From: Bacillus_BA songklensis
GTDB lineage: Bacteria > Bacillota > Bacilli > Bacillales > Bacillaceae_H
Assembly: GCF_042649685.1 (NCBI RefSeq)
Contig: NZ_JBHRZT010000043.1
Span: forward strand, 1-64,000
Length of the DNA stretch: 64,000 nucleotides
Direction: 5' to 3'
Within the stretch, counting starts at the first letter, position 1. The number at the start of each line of letters is the position of its first letter. Both the position numbers and the translations under genes were made by a program. Of this stretch, positions 27,309-35,324 are shown piece after piece. The notes beneath the pieces are model-generated. The model searched no databases, was not told the origin of the DNA, and saw nothing but the letters and a program-made list of their open reading frames with translations.

Positions 27309-27564
27309 CTGCCAGTGTTAAATGCTGCTTAAGCATGTCATAGGATTTTTGGAATCTCTCAGCCGTAACATTATCGGCTATAAAATGTGCTTTTGCGTAG
27401 GTTTTGATGGCACGCTTAATCAAAGCATCTTCATCATCATTTGCTTTTGCAGAAGAAAGGCCCGCCAAGATTAAATCTTGCCGGGCCTCATCTATTAGAT
27501 CCGATATATCAGTATCTAATGCATCATGGGAAATCCTTAAAGCTGTTTTCACGTCAGCAAGCAT
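27289..27564 (-). CDS. Head-tail connector protein (gp6-like)
   Basis: 91 residues, all helical: LADVKTALRISHDALDTDIS, DLIDEARQDLILAGLSS, LIKRAIKTYAKAHF. This is the HK97 gp6-like/YqbG DNA-packaging connector family, a ring below the portal. The order with head closure and gp10 matches HK97-type phages. Confidence 0.85.
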   Translation of the reverse strand: MLADVKTALRISHDALDTDISDLIDEARQDLILAGLSSAKANDDEDALIKRAIKTYAKAHFIADNVTAERFQKSYDMLKQHLTLAGDYTSE

Positions 27565-27566
27565 AC

Positions 27567-27836
27567 TTACTCACCTTCTTTTTGCAATTCCTTTTCAGCA
27601 ACAGCTGCTTCATCTTTCCCTTGAACTTTTTCACCGTTTGAAAGCTCGTACCAGCCTCCCCCAGTGTGTTTAGGAAATTTTTCTTCACCTTTAACTTCCG
27701 CAGCATCCAGGTAGCCTTGCTTAACTAAAAAAGCGATCCTTTCAGCATTTTCATGCGTGTAAGAATCGCCTGTAATATATAGCTTTTCATTGTTTTCTTT
27801 GTCTCGGAAATTTTTAATAACCTTATGTGTAGCCAT
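27567..27836 (-). CDS. Phage structural accessory protein, unknown
   Basis: 89 residues from the ATG at 27836 (AAGGAAGGG 9 bases upstream); a first ATG at 27845 abuts the SD. Contains KVIKNFRDKENNEKLYITGD, then GYLDAAEVKG and the GGGWYELSNGEKVQGKDEA turn. Small proteins here, between capsid and connector genes, are common in Firmicute phages and may be decoration or assembly proteins. No firm function. Confidence 0.65.
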   Translation of the reverse strand: MATHKVIKNFRDKENNEKLYITGDSYTHENAERIAFLVKQGYLDAAEVKGEEKFPKHTGGGWYELSNGEKVQGKDEAAVAEKELQKEGE

Positions 27837-27868
27837 TAGAATCATCCCTTCCTTTAATTTTTAATGGA

Positions 27869-29101
27869 TTAAACTGTTGGAGCCGAAGGTCCTAGGATAA
27901 CAAATGCTTTATTGTCTCGTGGTCCGCCGTCAACGATAGCATAACCCATATAATCAGTCTTACGAGCCCGGACATGTTCTTCACGATACATAGTAATATC
28001 CTCATTGATGTTAGCTACATAACCAGCACTAAGGTTTCCAATAAGAATTTCTCCATCAGGAATTGCAGCATCCGGTTGTACTGGACGGCCAAAAATTCTT
28101 CCCACGCCTCCGGCAGTTACATCAGGGATGAAATAAGGACGGCCTTGTCCATCTTTTAAATTTGCAAGAGTGCTCCAAATTGTAGTGGAATTAGCATAGA
28201 TTGTTGCACCATTAGCATATGAAGAATGAAGTTTCCCCATTGCTGCTGTAAGATTTTCATAAACAGGTGCATCTGTATACCCTATAAATTGAGGAGTGCC
28301 AGTTTCGGCCATAATAGCCCTTCTAATTCCGAGTGGTTCAGGTTTAAAAGTGTCCGATGCGCTTGGTTTACCTCTACCGTCATACACTGCATTACCCAGT
28401 GCGGCCCCCATACGAAGTCCGATTTCTTCTTGAATATAAGCTTCAAAGTCGGATACTGACATTTTACGCAATTTCCAGGTTACTTCAATTGCTTTCGCCA
28501 ATTCACAACCTGTTAAGTTTAGTTCTCCAAATGCAAGTTGATCAGTTACGACAACTTCATCTTCATCATACCAACGACCGTTCGCTGAATTTCCTTCGGA
28601 ACGTTTCATTGAAAGTTCGCCTTTTACGCGTAGTTTGCGTACAGCTGTCCACAAAGAAGATTCTTCTTCGGCCCGTTTCCAAATACCATCTGCCACTGTT
28701 TTAGGAATAAGAACCTGAGTATTTTCAGTAGTATGAAGGAAGTCTCTATATTCATTGTTTACTTTGTCAAAGAATTCTCTTTCCTCATCATCCAGCTTCA
28801 TTCCCATCATGTCTTTGGCCCATGCAGAACGATATTCCTGGGTTTCAATGGCTGCATCCCATTTCAAGTCTCGAAGTTCAGGATTTTGAGAGCGCCCTTC
28901 TACAGGTTTTTCAATTGTACGAGTTTCAACTTGGCCAAGCTGAATGCCTTCCGCAAGCTTACGCTTTTCAATAATCTTTTCTTCTTCTTGCTGCAGCTGG
29001 CGAAGCTCTTCTTCAATCGCCTTTACATCTACTTCCTGATCACTTTCAAGCAAAGACCGGATTTCTTGTTTTCTTTTTAAAATTTCCTGTAAACGATTCA
29101 T
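27869..29101 (-). CDS. Major capsid protein, HK97 family
   Basis: 410 residues. A coiled-coil delta domain (1-100, RQEIRSLLESDQEVDVKAIE) acts as scaffold and is removed by the upstream protease; the HK97 fold follows (VNNEYRDFLHTTENTQVLIP, LTGCELAKAIEVTWKLRKMS, FEAYIQEEIGLRMGAALGNA). The C-terminus contains the P-loop-like IFGRPVQPDAAIPDG turn. Between prohead protease and connector genes, as in HK97. Confidence 0.93.
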   Translation of the reverse strand: MNRLQEILKRKQEIRSLLESDQEVDVKAIEEELRQLQQEEEKIIEKRKLAEGIQLGQVETRTIEKPVEGRSQNPELRDLKWDAAIETQEYRSAWAKDMMGMKLDDEEREFFDKVNNEYRDFLHTTENTQVLIPKTVADGIWKRAEEESSLWTAVRKLRVKGELSMKRSEGNSANGRWYDEDEVVVTDQLAFGELNLTGCELAKAIEVTWKLRKMSVSDFEAYIQEEIGLRMGAALGNAVYDGRGKPSASDTFKPEPLGIRRAIMAETGTPQFIGYTDAPVYENLTAAMGKLHSSYANGATIYANSTTIWSTLANLKDGQGRPYFIPDVTAGGVGRIFGRPVQPDAAIPDGEILIGNLSAGYVANINEDITMYREEHVRARKTDYMGYAIVDGGPRDNKAFVILGPSAPTV

Positions 29102-29112
29102 GAATTTTCCCC

Positions 29113-29724
29113 CTATAGGTAAGTTTGTAAAATTAATTGTTTGCGTAATTCTCTGTTTTGCAGATTCTCTTTTTCTTCTAAATAAGCTTTATATGGATCA
29201 TCACTCCGAGCACTGACCTGGCTATCCGGATAAGCCGGGAAGCCCACAGGACTAATTTCAAATAAATCTGCCTGTGTAATAGTCCGGACGATATTATCCG
29301 GATCCGCCTCATCCCATTCCTGCTTCCGCATGCTGAAACCAAAAGAAACGCCGTCAACATCACCGCGTTTAATCGTTTCGTATGCGTCATTTCCAAGTGT
29401 AGTATTAGGTAAATCCAATTCAAAGCGCAGCCCAATGTCATCCTCATATAAACGCAGAGTGCCGTTCTTAGTCCTACCCAACACCTTTGATGTATCATGA
29501 GACCAAAGTGCACGCTGATCATCCTTATTAAGTGATTCAGTGAAAGCACCTTTCTTAAATTGCTCCCTGAACCTCGTCCAATACCCCATTTTGTGAGACT
29601 TCATTTCCCATTTAACCGCATAACCGGTAAGAGTACGCTGACCGTTCTCACTTTCACGCAATTCAATTGTGGATTGAGGTAATTCACGTTTCTCCGTCAT
29701 CGGAGTCTGCATCTTCTTCGTCAT
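29113..29724 (-). CDS. HK97 family prohead protease
   Basis: 203 residues from the ATG at 29724, which follows AAGGAGGTGAAACAG. Contains LTGYAVKWEMKSH, the catalytic-histidine region ALWSHDTSKVLGR and the VDGVSFGFSM serine block typical of U35 proteases. It matures the capsid protein by cutting its delta domain. Its start overlaps the portal gene end by about 40 bases. Confidence 0.9.
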   Translation of the reverse strand: MTKKMQTPMTEKRELPQSTIELRESENGQRTLTGYAVKWEMKSHKMGYWTRFREQFKKGAFTESLNKDDQRALWSHDTSKVLGRTKNGTLRLYEDDIGLRFELDLPNTTLGNDAYETIKRGDVDGVSFGFSMRKQEWDEADPDNIVRTITQADLFEISPVGFPAYPDSQVSARSDDPYKAYLEEKENLQNRELRKQLILQTYL

Positions 29725-30934
29725 CTGTTTCACCTCCTTTCGGTTCCCCTACTTGGTACTGATCAGCCTTTGCTGCATTGACAACATTTAATGTCTGGAT
29801 ATATTCGTCTCCACCTTCAATAGGAGAAAGATTAAAAATTTCCCTAGCTTCATTTTTGGAAAGAATACCAAGCGTCATCGTTTCTTTAATCAAACTAACC
29901 TTGGTTTTGGTAGAAGCATACTGAAGGCGATTTGCCTCAAAGATTATTTCATTACCAAATCCTTGTTCCCTGTCCGTGAAGAGTTTAGAAGTGAATTCTA
30001 AGCTCATTTGGATAGCTATAGGCTCCAGGACATTCTCGTAAAAAGCATTCCATTCATCCTCAGTGTAATTACTCATAATAATTTTTTTATTGACGTTGAA
30101 ATACTTATGGACCTTTTCTTCAATTGTAGCCATTTGCTTATCATCAACCATTTTGGGATCATTCTTTAATTCCTGATATTCTGCCTTCGCATCCAGAGCC
30201 GCGATTCCGCCATTATTGGATACATCCATATAATCCTGAACAAAAGCATCACGCTGCTTCTTAATATCTTCTGGCTTCAACATGGAATTTGTAAATTTAA
30301 TTAAACCACGCAAAAAAGCCGATGATTTCACAGCATTAGAAATGCCTTCATCGGTTGTATGAATTAGTTCCAGAGTAGGTAATAGTGCTTTCGCATTTGA
30401 TTCACCAAATATATCGTTTTGGTTATAGAACTTCCTGAGATGGATGAAATCCGAATACGGTGCAGTAAGTTTTTGTCCATTAGGAAATTGGAATTTAACA
30501 AATAAAATGTCCTGGGCTTCTACTAACTCCATGCTTGACATATCGACCGGATAAAAGCCTACTACTTGATTGCTAAGAGGATCCCATTTGATATAAACAA
30601 ATGCATTGTTGAAAAGTTCCCTCTGAGTAACGACTTTATAAATAAAATCATATGCACTCATAAACTCATTTGGCCGAACGGTTAAGAGCCTTTCTAATTG
30701 GCCATTCACATGGGAAATTTCTTTGTTTAATCTTCTTATGTGTTTGGGCTTTAATTTGGCTGCATTCGAGGCGATTACATGGATGGCACTCCTTACCACA
30801 TCAGATGTGTAGGGATCCTCTCCAAAATGACTGAAAACAGGTGTGAACCCGTTCATAAATTTAAATTGAGTTTCGTTTGTCAACCGCTTAGGTTCTTTTC
30901 CAAAAATCCTGTCCCAAATGCTTCTCTTTTGCAT
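29684..30934 (-). CDS. Portal protein, HK97 family
   Basis: 416 residues from the ATG at 30934, preceded by AAAAGGGGGTG; an upstream frame start at 30967 would overlap the terminase end. Contains SDVVRSAIHVIASNAAKLKP, FNNAFVYIKWDP and SLEFTSKLFTDREQ, typical of the HK97 gp3 family. Twelve copies would form the DNA entry ring. The C-terminus is very acidic (DDEEDADSDDGE). Confidence 0.92.
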   Translation of the reverse strand: MQKRSIWDRIFGKEPKRLTNETQFKFMNGFTPVFSHFGEDPYTSDVVRSAIHVIASNAAKLKPKHIRRLNKEISHVNGQLERLLTVRPNEFMSAYDFIYKVVTQRELFNNAFVYIKWDPLSNQVVGFYPVDMSSMELVEAQDILFVKFQFPNGQKLTAPYSDFIHLRKFYNQNDIFGESNAKALLPTLELIHTTDEGISNAVKSSAFLRGLIKFTNSMLKPEDIKKQRDAFVQDYMDVSNNGGIAALDAKAEYQELKNDPKMVDDKQMATIEEKVHKYFNVNKKIIMSNYTEDEWNAFYENVLEPIAIQMSLEFTSKLFTDREQGFGNEIIFEANRLQYASTKTKVSLIKETMTLGILSKNEAREIFNLSPIEGGDEYIQTLNVVNAAKADQYQVGEPKGGETDDEEDADSDDGET

Positions 30935-30978
30935 TAATTCACCCCCTTTTAAGCAATAAAAAAACACCTCGTAGGCGT

Positions 30979-32667
30979 TTAGATAATGGCAGTATAGTCA
31001 TTGTAATGATTCTGGAGGACAACGTAAGCAATGATTAAACTCACCGCTCCATCGATCCTCATTTTCTGGCTCAGACCTTTTACAGGACGGATATTTTCAT
31101 TTTCGTCCGTCTTAATGGCTGTATTAGATAAACACCATTTAAGAACAGGATTATTATTGTAATTTACTTTCTTGGCCTTCAAGGCTGCTGCCAACAATTT
31201 CATTGGTTGAGACATCGTTTTTGCCCCTTGCCTTACCTCTTCCATTTCAAAACCAAAATCGATCATTTCTTTGGTCCAGTATTGAGAATTCCAACTATCG
31301 TAACCCAGCCACAATGGACGGATATCATAAACATTAATCATTTCCATATACCAGGCTGTTACTCGTGAGTAATCCACCTTGTGGCCTGGTGTGGCTTCCA
31401 CATATCCTCTTTCAATCCAGATGTCATAAGGGATTTTATCTTCCTGGATTTTCTTCTCAATGAGTTCTTCCGGGATAAAATATTTCTGAAGAACATAAAC
31501 CATGTCACTATCGGGCTTTTGAATAATTAAGGTGGCTGCTGTTAAATCAGTGGTGCTACTTAAATCCGTGCCGGCGACTGCATAACAGCCTCTCAGCTCT
31601 TCTATATCAAATGTTAAATCGTTGTTGATATCATCGAAAGAAAGCCATGATTCTGTGGAAGTCTCTCTGATATTAAAATCCTTGGTGAGCAAATTCTTTA
31701 CAAGAAGAGGGTTAGCTTTTGCCTTATTTACTTTAGTAGCTAACTGATCCGTTTTCTTTATACTCCCTAATCCCGGATTGGCTTTTTTCCAACATTCCGG
31801 ATTCAGCCACTCTTTCCGGTTGTCCAACTCATAAATAATTGGTAGATAACGATCATCTTTATAACCTTCTGGATCATCAAAACCATTCAGCAGCATTTCT
31901 GCCTCGTCGTATTTCATGTCATAAACCGATTCCCGGACGGTGCCGGCTGTCGTGATCATAAGGATGAGAGGCTGTTCCCTCGCCGATGTGCCATCCACAA
32001 TAACATCATAAAGATTTTTATCCTTCCAAGCATGAATCTCATCTAAGGAGGCTCCATGGACGTTCAAACCGTCAAGTGTATCACTATCACTTCCTACCGG
32101 TTTAAATACACTATCGTTGAAGTCCGCATTCAGTTCTTTAACAAGCGCCTTTATCCTCTTGGAGAGCACGGGCGATTTTTTGACCATCCGTTTTGATTCC
32201 AACCAAACGATTTTTGCCTGTTGCTCCTTTGTTGCTACGGCATAAACTTCTGCTCCACCTTCCCCATCAGCCACTTGTAAATATAAGCAAATGCCAGATG
32301 ATAAAGTGGACTTTCCATTTTTCCGAGCAACGACCAAAAAGACCTCTCGATATTTTCGAGTGCCGTCAATTTTATGAATGAAACCAAAAGTGGCCGCGAT
32401 AAATGCTTTTTGCCAAAGCTCTAAATTAATAGGCTGGCCTGCCCATTTTCCTTTGCTGTGCTTGCAAAAGTTTTCAATGAATTCAATGGCATGATTGGCC
32501 CTTTTAGGGTCATACTCATATTCAGAATCCTTATCGTATACATCATTTGCAAGTTTTTTATAAATCCTTCTGACTTTGTTTCCAACAATCTCTTCTCCAG
32601 ATTCAATACGGTTGTAATAATCAATGATAGGGTTATAAGTCATAGGATAATTCTTGCGCATCTTCAT
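30979..32667 (-). CDS. Terminase large subunit
   Basis: 562 residues. ATPase domain: the Walker A-like VARKNGKST near residue 115, Walker B region HGASLDEIHAWK near 210, coupling motif MITTAGT. Nuclease domain: catalytic aspartates in GTDLSSTTDLTA, GYDSWNSQYW and KMRIDGAVSLIIA. Family is the HK97/phi-type terminase large subunit. Overlaps the small subunit by 4 bases. Confidence 0.94.
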   Translation of the reverse strand: MKMRKNYPMTYNPIIDYYNRIESGEEIVGNKVRRIYKKLANDVYDKDSEYEYDPKRANHAIEFIENFCKHSKGKWAGQPINLELWQKAFIAATFGFIHKIDGTRKYREVFLVVARKNGKSTLSSGICLYLQVADGEGGAEVYAVATKEQQAKIVWLESKRMVKKSPVLSKRIKALVKELNADFNDSVFKPVGSDSDTLDGLNVHGASLDEIHAWKDKNLYDVIVDGTSAREQPLILMITTAGTVRESVYDMKYDEAEMLLNGFDDPEGYKDDRYLPIIYELDNRKEWLNPECWKKANPGLGSIKKTDQLATKVNKAKANPLLVKNLLTKDFNIRETSTESWLSFDDINNDLTFDIEELRGCYAVAGTDLSSTTDLTAATLIIQKPDSDMVYVLQKYFIPEELIEKKIQEDKIPYDIWIERGYVEATPGHKVDYSRVTAWYMEMINVYDIRPLWLGYDSWNSQYWTKEMIDFGFEMEEVRQGAKTMSQPMKLLAAALKAKKVNYNNNPVLKWCLSNTAIKTDENENIRPVKGLSQKMRIDGAVSLIIAYVVLQNHYNDYTAII

Positions 32668-33029
32668 TTGTTCATCACGAATTCATCGAACCCGTCGCTT
32701 TCATCTTCCACAGTTAGGCCCTCTTTAGGGAGAAGACTAAACAGTTTTTCATATGCAGAGGTATAACGATTAATCATGGCGTTATAAGATTTTTGAGCCG
32801 GATTTTCAACTATCATTTGCTGAGAGCCTTGTTTAAATAAATAAACGGGTCCCTTAGTCTTAATTGCATCCTCTAAGATCTGCAGCGTAATAGTCATAAA
32901 AGCAACTCGTTCAATCAGTCGTTGCGCCACCTGTCGTTTATCTTCCTGTAAATATTTAAAAATATGGTCATATCTCTTTATCTCTTCCTCAATCAACTCA
33001 TCTTGTTTTTTCTTACTCAATTTCGCCAT
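32664..33029 (-). CDS. Terminase small subunit (P27 family)
   Basis: 121 residues from the ATG at 33029 after GGGGGG and 9 spacer bases. N-terminal basic helices (AKLSKKKQDELIEEEIKRYD), a central helical core and NAMINRYTSAYEKLFSLLPK are typical of P27-type small terminases. It would recognise the packaging site. Its C-terminus FDEFVMNK overlaps the start of the large subunit. Confidence 0.82.
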   Translation of the reverse strand: MAKLSKKKQDELIEEEIKRYDHIFKYLQEDKRQVAQRLIERVAFMTITLQILEDAIKTKGPVYLFKQGSQQMIVENPAQKSYNAMINRYTSAYEKLFSLLPKEGLTVEDESDGFDEFVMNK

Positions 33030-33050
33030 AAAATAGATACCCCCCCTCAT

Positions 33051-33128
33051 ACGAAAATGGCCTGTGTATTTTTCGAAGCTCCCCCATCGGTCCCTAAATG
33101 CTTTGTATTGAATTTTAAGACTGGGGGG
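33051..33128. other. Candidate cos/packaging region
   Basis: The 78-base gap between HNH and small terminase genes carries G/C runs in inverted orientation: a 7-C run just before it (33040-33046) and a 6-G run at 33123-33128, plus CCCCCATCGG inside. In cos phages with an HNH-terminase pair the site lies here. No defined overhang can be read, so this is inference only. Confidence 0.3.
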
Positions 33129-33419
33129 TTATATCGATATTAAATTTCCGTTTTCGTCAAACCTCAGTCCATTTCTGACCACTTCCGACTTACCATGATG
33201 CTCCTGGTTATGACAGGTCTGACACAATAATTCAAGGTTCTTAGGATTCAATGTGATTGATGGATCATTAATGTTCTCAGGACTGATGTAGATCTTATGA
33301 TGAACAATCAAGCCAGGATCACTGCATCGCTCACACAATCCATGCTGACTGAGGAAGTAAGCATCACGGCATTTACGCCAGGCTGCTGACTTATAGAACT
33401 TCCTCGCATAGTCCTTCAT
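33129..33419 (-). CDS. HNH endonuclease next to terminase
   Basis: 96 residues. HNH core: HHKIY, NINDPSITLNPKNLELLC, CQTCHNQEHH, with zinc knuckles CERC and CQTC. HNH proteins beside terminase are required for cos cleavage in HK97-like phages, so a cos-type phage is suggested. Separated from the small terminase by an 80-base gap that may hold the cos site. Confidence 0.88.
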   Translation of the reverse strand: MKDYARKFYKSAAWRKCRDAYFLSQHGLCERCSDPGLIVHHKIYISPENINDPSITLNPKNLELLCQTCHNQEHHGKSEVVRNGLRFDENGNLISI

Positions 33420-33435
33420 TCATTTTCCTCCAAAT

Positions 33436-33466
33436 AAAAAGACCACTAGCTAGTGCTAGTGATCTT
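33436..33466 (-). terminator. Terminator after the GNAT gene
   Basis: On the minus strand GATCACTAGC pairs with GCTAGTGGTC (one mismatch) and TTTTTATTT follows. It separates the GNAT pair from the HNH-terminase genes. Confidence 0.75.
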
Positions 33467-34008
33467 CAATCTAATTCATCAATTTTTAATGCCATGTTGT
33501 AGTAATATGATGTAGGTCTTCCAAGAGTTTTGAAATCGAACCTTCGGTAAAACTCTACTGAGCTATCCAACGCTTCAATTGTAATAAAGCTACACCCACT
33601 GATCTTTGAAGTTTGATGGCAAAGATCGATAGCCGAAAGCATAATAGTAGTTCCATTCCCCTGGCCTCTATATCTTTCATCTACACCAAGATAGTGAATT
33701 CTGATAGCCGGATAAAAATCTGCGGATATTAAATCCCAGTTTAGTTTTTTTCTTTTGTCTCTCCCAATCCTTTGCAACATATCATTAAATACAGTAAAAT
33801 ACCCGACCAAGTTTTGATTACCATCAAAAAATAATCGGGTTATCGCCATATTATATCTTTGTAATGATAATGCTTCTTCTTTTAAAAAGGTTTCAACGGA
33901 AGACTCATCACCACATTTAAAGGTCTGTATAACCTCGTAATGATCTTCAGTTAATAAATCTTCCCTTAGGTCATCTCTGATATTGACTGACTGTCCTAAG
34001 TCGAACAA
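33466..34008 (-). CDS. GNAT acetyltransferase (TacT-like)
   Basis: 180 residues, TTG start with AAGGAG upstream. Acetyl-CoA loop LGVDERYRGQGNGTTIMLSA and the C-terminal YRRFDFKTLGRPTSYYYNMAL are GNAT signatures. The N-terminal FKCGDESSVETFLKEEALSL then FDGNQNLVGYFTVFNDML resembles TacT-like GNATs that act as toxins on aminoacyl-tRNA. It starts 5 bases after a 55-residue basic gene, as toxin-antitoxin pairs do. Alternative: ordinary modifying enzyme. The toxin role is inferred. Confidence 0.75.
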   Translation of the reverse strand: MFDLGQSVNIRDDLREDLLTEDHYEVIQTFKCGDESSVETFLKEEALSLQRYNMAITRLFFDGNQNLVGYFTVFNDMLQRIGRDKRKKLNWDLISADFYPAIRIHYLGVDERYRGQGNGTTIMLSAIDLCHQTSKISGCSFITIEALDSSVEFYRRFDFKTLGRPTSYYYNMALKIDELD

Positions 34009-34013
34009 TGATG

Positions 34014-34181
34014 TTACTCCTTATTTTTCATCTTTCTATATTGGGCAAGCATACTTTTAACACTAAGCCCTTCTTTATTAGAAGGATTTTTACCTCCTGC
34101 CCAATTTGCAAAACGTTGCTCTTCTGCTTCGTTATTGAACTCCACACGCATCGGTCTGATCGGTTTCACCATTGTAGCCAT
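34014..34181 (-). CDS. Small basic protein upstream of GNAT, possible antitoxin
   Basis: 55 residues from the ATG at 34181, which follows GGGGAGGAAAACGTT. Contains MVKPIRPMRVEFNNEAEEQ, then NWAGGKNPSNKEGLSVKSML, basic and helical, without the usual ribbon-helix-helix signature. The GNAT gene begins 5 bases after its stop, so they are probably co-translated. Antitoxin is a hypothesis; no similar family recognised. Confidence 0.6.
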   Translation of the reverse strand: MATMVKPIRPMRVEFNNEAEEQRFANWAGGKNPSNKEGLSVKSMLAQYRKMKNKE

Positions 34182-34345
34182 AACGTTTTCCTCCCCTGTT
34201 TTACGCTGCATTAATGTCACACCCTTTACAAAATCCTATGGTAACATTATGCCTAGTATGAATTGATTCATACTTTTCTCTCTCTGTTTTAAGAAGAATT
34301 TACTCTTCACCTTTTTATTCCCCTGAAGGGATTGGGTTAAACACA

Positions 34346-34384
34346 ATAACTTATAATAGCTACTCAGTAGCTATTATAAGTTAT
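34346..34384. repeat. Perfect 39-base palindrome at the late promoter region
   Basis: Nineteen-base arms around a single C at 34365: ATAACTTATAATAGCTACT and its reverse complement. It overlaps a second palindrome TATAACATATGTTATA at 34382-34397. They lie between the tRNA-like gene and the GNAT-terminase genes in a 360-base gap with no coding, so they could be operators for a late regulator. Binding by ArpU is inference. Confidence 0.75.
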
Positions 34385-34397
34385 AACATATGTTATA
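34382..34397. promoter_or_regulatory. Second palindrome TATAACATATGTTATA
   Basis: A 16-base perfect dyad sharing the last bases of the larger palindrome. It is AT-rich and may also act as a promoter element. No clear -35/-10 pair can be assigned. Confidence 0.5.
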
Positions 34398-34510
34398 CAT
34401 TAATTGTTAAAATTCCTTCTTGTTTTTTTATTTTTTTTATAAAATTTGAAAACATTCATAGGCTAACGGGATAGAAGCTCGTTTTGCTATCGTTACACCA
34501 TAGACGCATA

Positions 34511-34534
34511 ATAAAAACCGTCCAAAAGGACGAC
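34511..34534 (-). terminator. Terminator downstream of the tRNA-like gene
   Basis: On the minus strand CGTCC-TTTT-GGACG is followed by GTTTTTATT, 8 to 10 bases beyond the tRNA-like 3' end. It suggests that the RNA is made as a separate short transcript. Confidence 0.75.
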
Positions 34535-34541
34535 TGCGCGC

Positions 34542-34612
34542 GTTCTGTGATGGAATCGAACCACATCTAATGCGTATCAGTCATTCGCTTTGCCAATTAA
34601 GCTACACAGAAC
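34542..34612 (-). tRNA. tRNA-Ile (GAT)-like, divergent
   Basis: 71 bases fold as a cloverleaf: acceptor GTTCTGT/ACAGAAC, D-arm GCTT...AAGC with GG in the loop, anticodon loop CTGATAC giving GAT (Ile), T-loop GTGG-TTCGATT-CCAT. The anticodon stem has an A-G mismatch at the loop end, the T-stem is short (four pairs with a G-T) and the acceptor can be read as eight pairs, so it is off-standard. No encoded CCA. A terminator follows. It may be a functional phage tRNA or a decayed copy. Confidence 0.6.
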
Positions 34613-34728
34613 ATAATAAAACGCCACATTCAAATGAACGTGACGTCCGTAAAAGAAGAAAAATAATCATCTGACTTGTGTTTCCGCACAGAGTCTATTC
34701 GTGAGTAATAAATAATCAGTGAAAAGAA

Positions 34729-34745
34729 TTATGCTGCCATTACAT
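34729..34745 (-). other. Two minigenes: ATG-TAA overlapping ATG-GCA-GCA-TAA
   Basis: Strong SD GGAGGTGAGAACA precedes ATGTAA, and an overlapping ATG in TAATG opens a three-codon frame MAA. The pattern resembles the bar minigenes of lambda, which trap peptidyl-tRNA. It may equally be a remnant of a lost small gene. Confidence 0.35.
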
Positions 34746-34761
34746 TGTTCTCACCTCCAAT

Positions 34762-34790
34762 AAAAAAGCACTCCCAAAGGAATGCTTTTA
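34762..34790 (-). terminator. Terminator after the 96-residue gene
   Basis: AAAAGCA-CTCCCAAAGGAA-TGCTTTT pairs imperfectly and ends in T-rich DNA on the minus strand, just beyond the stop of the gene at 34795. Confidence 0.6.
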
Positions 34791-34794
34791 CTAA

Positions 34795-35085
34795 CTAAAT
34801 ACTGTATTCTTCTGCTTGTGCATCTTGGAACTCTTCAAACTCTTTAGATGCCTTCAAGGAACCCAATAAAAATTGATAGAAACTATAGTTTGTTCTAGTA
34901 TCCAATGCCTTGAATCTTTCTTTAGCTTTTTCTGTAACTACAGATCCTTTTTGATAATTTTCCAAATAAAGCATTGCTTTTGATGCCCATGTCTCAAATC
35001 TTACTGACTTAAAAAACTTTCTTCCCATATTTTCTTGGACATCAGATACTAAAGATTCCCCTTCTTTAATCAGATTGTCAATCAT
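34795..35085 (-). CDS. Phage helical protein, unknown function
   Basis: 96 residues from the ATG at 35085 (AAAGGAGGGG upstream); the longer frame from 35220 lacks a ribosome site. Sequence IDNLIKEGESLVSDVQENMG, RFETWASKAMLYLENYQKG and TNYSFYQFLLGSLKASKEFE is all helical. Short proteins of this kind occur beside late regulators in Bacillus phages. No function assigned. A TATAAT lies about 30 bases upstream. Confidence 0.65.
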   Translation of the reverse strand: MIDNLIKEGESLVSDVQENMGRKFFKSVRFETWASKAMLYLENYQKGSVVTEKAKERFKALDTRTNYSFYQFLLGSLKASKEFEEFQDAQAEEYSI

Positions 35086-35290
35086 TCCAACCCCTCCTTT
35101 CGTCCTATTAATTATACAACAAAAGGAGATATTTTCCTGCATTATTCTACCCAACAAAAAATCGCCCTTCAAATGAAGAACGCTCAATGTCTTGCTTATC
35201 GTCTTATCGCTTAATACCATATTAACACCCTTAAAACCTAATGCTCATTCTTTATTCTTTCAAAATTCTTTTATTTGTCTTTCATACCAA

Positions 35291-35324
35291 AAAAATGAAA
35301 AAGGCACCTACATAACGGGTGCCT
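35291..35324 (-). terminator. Terminator of the early operon after ArpU
   Basis: On the minus strand GGCACCC-GTTATGTA-GGTGCC followed by TTTTTCATTTTTTT. The stem touches the ArpU stop codon, so it ends the replication/early transcript and separates it from the late region. Confidence 0.85.

Noticed and set aside
33040..33128. Confirmed cos site
   Set aside because: G/C runs and location are suggestive only; no overhang or nicking motif can be recognised, so it stays a low-confidence candidate.
34321..34420. CRISPR-like or tandem repeat
   Set aside because: Only two palindromes without spacers or repeated units; no CRISPR array or cas gene is present anywhere in the window.
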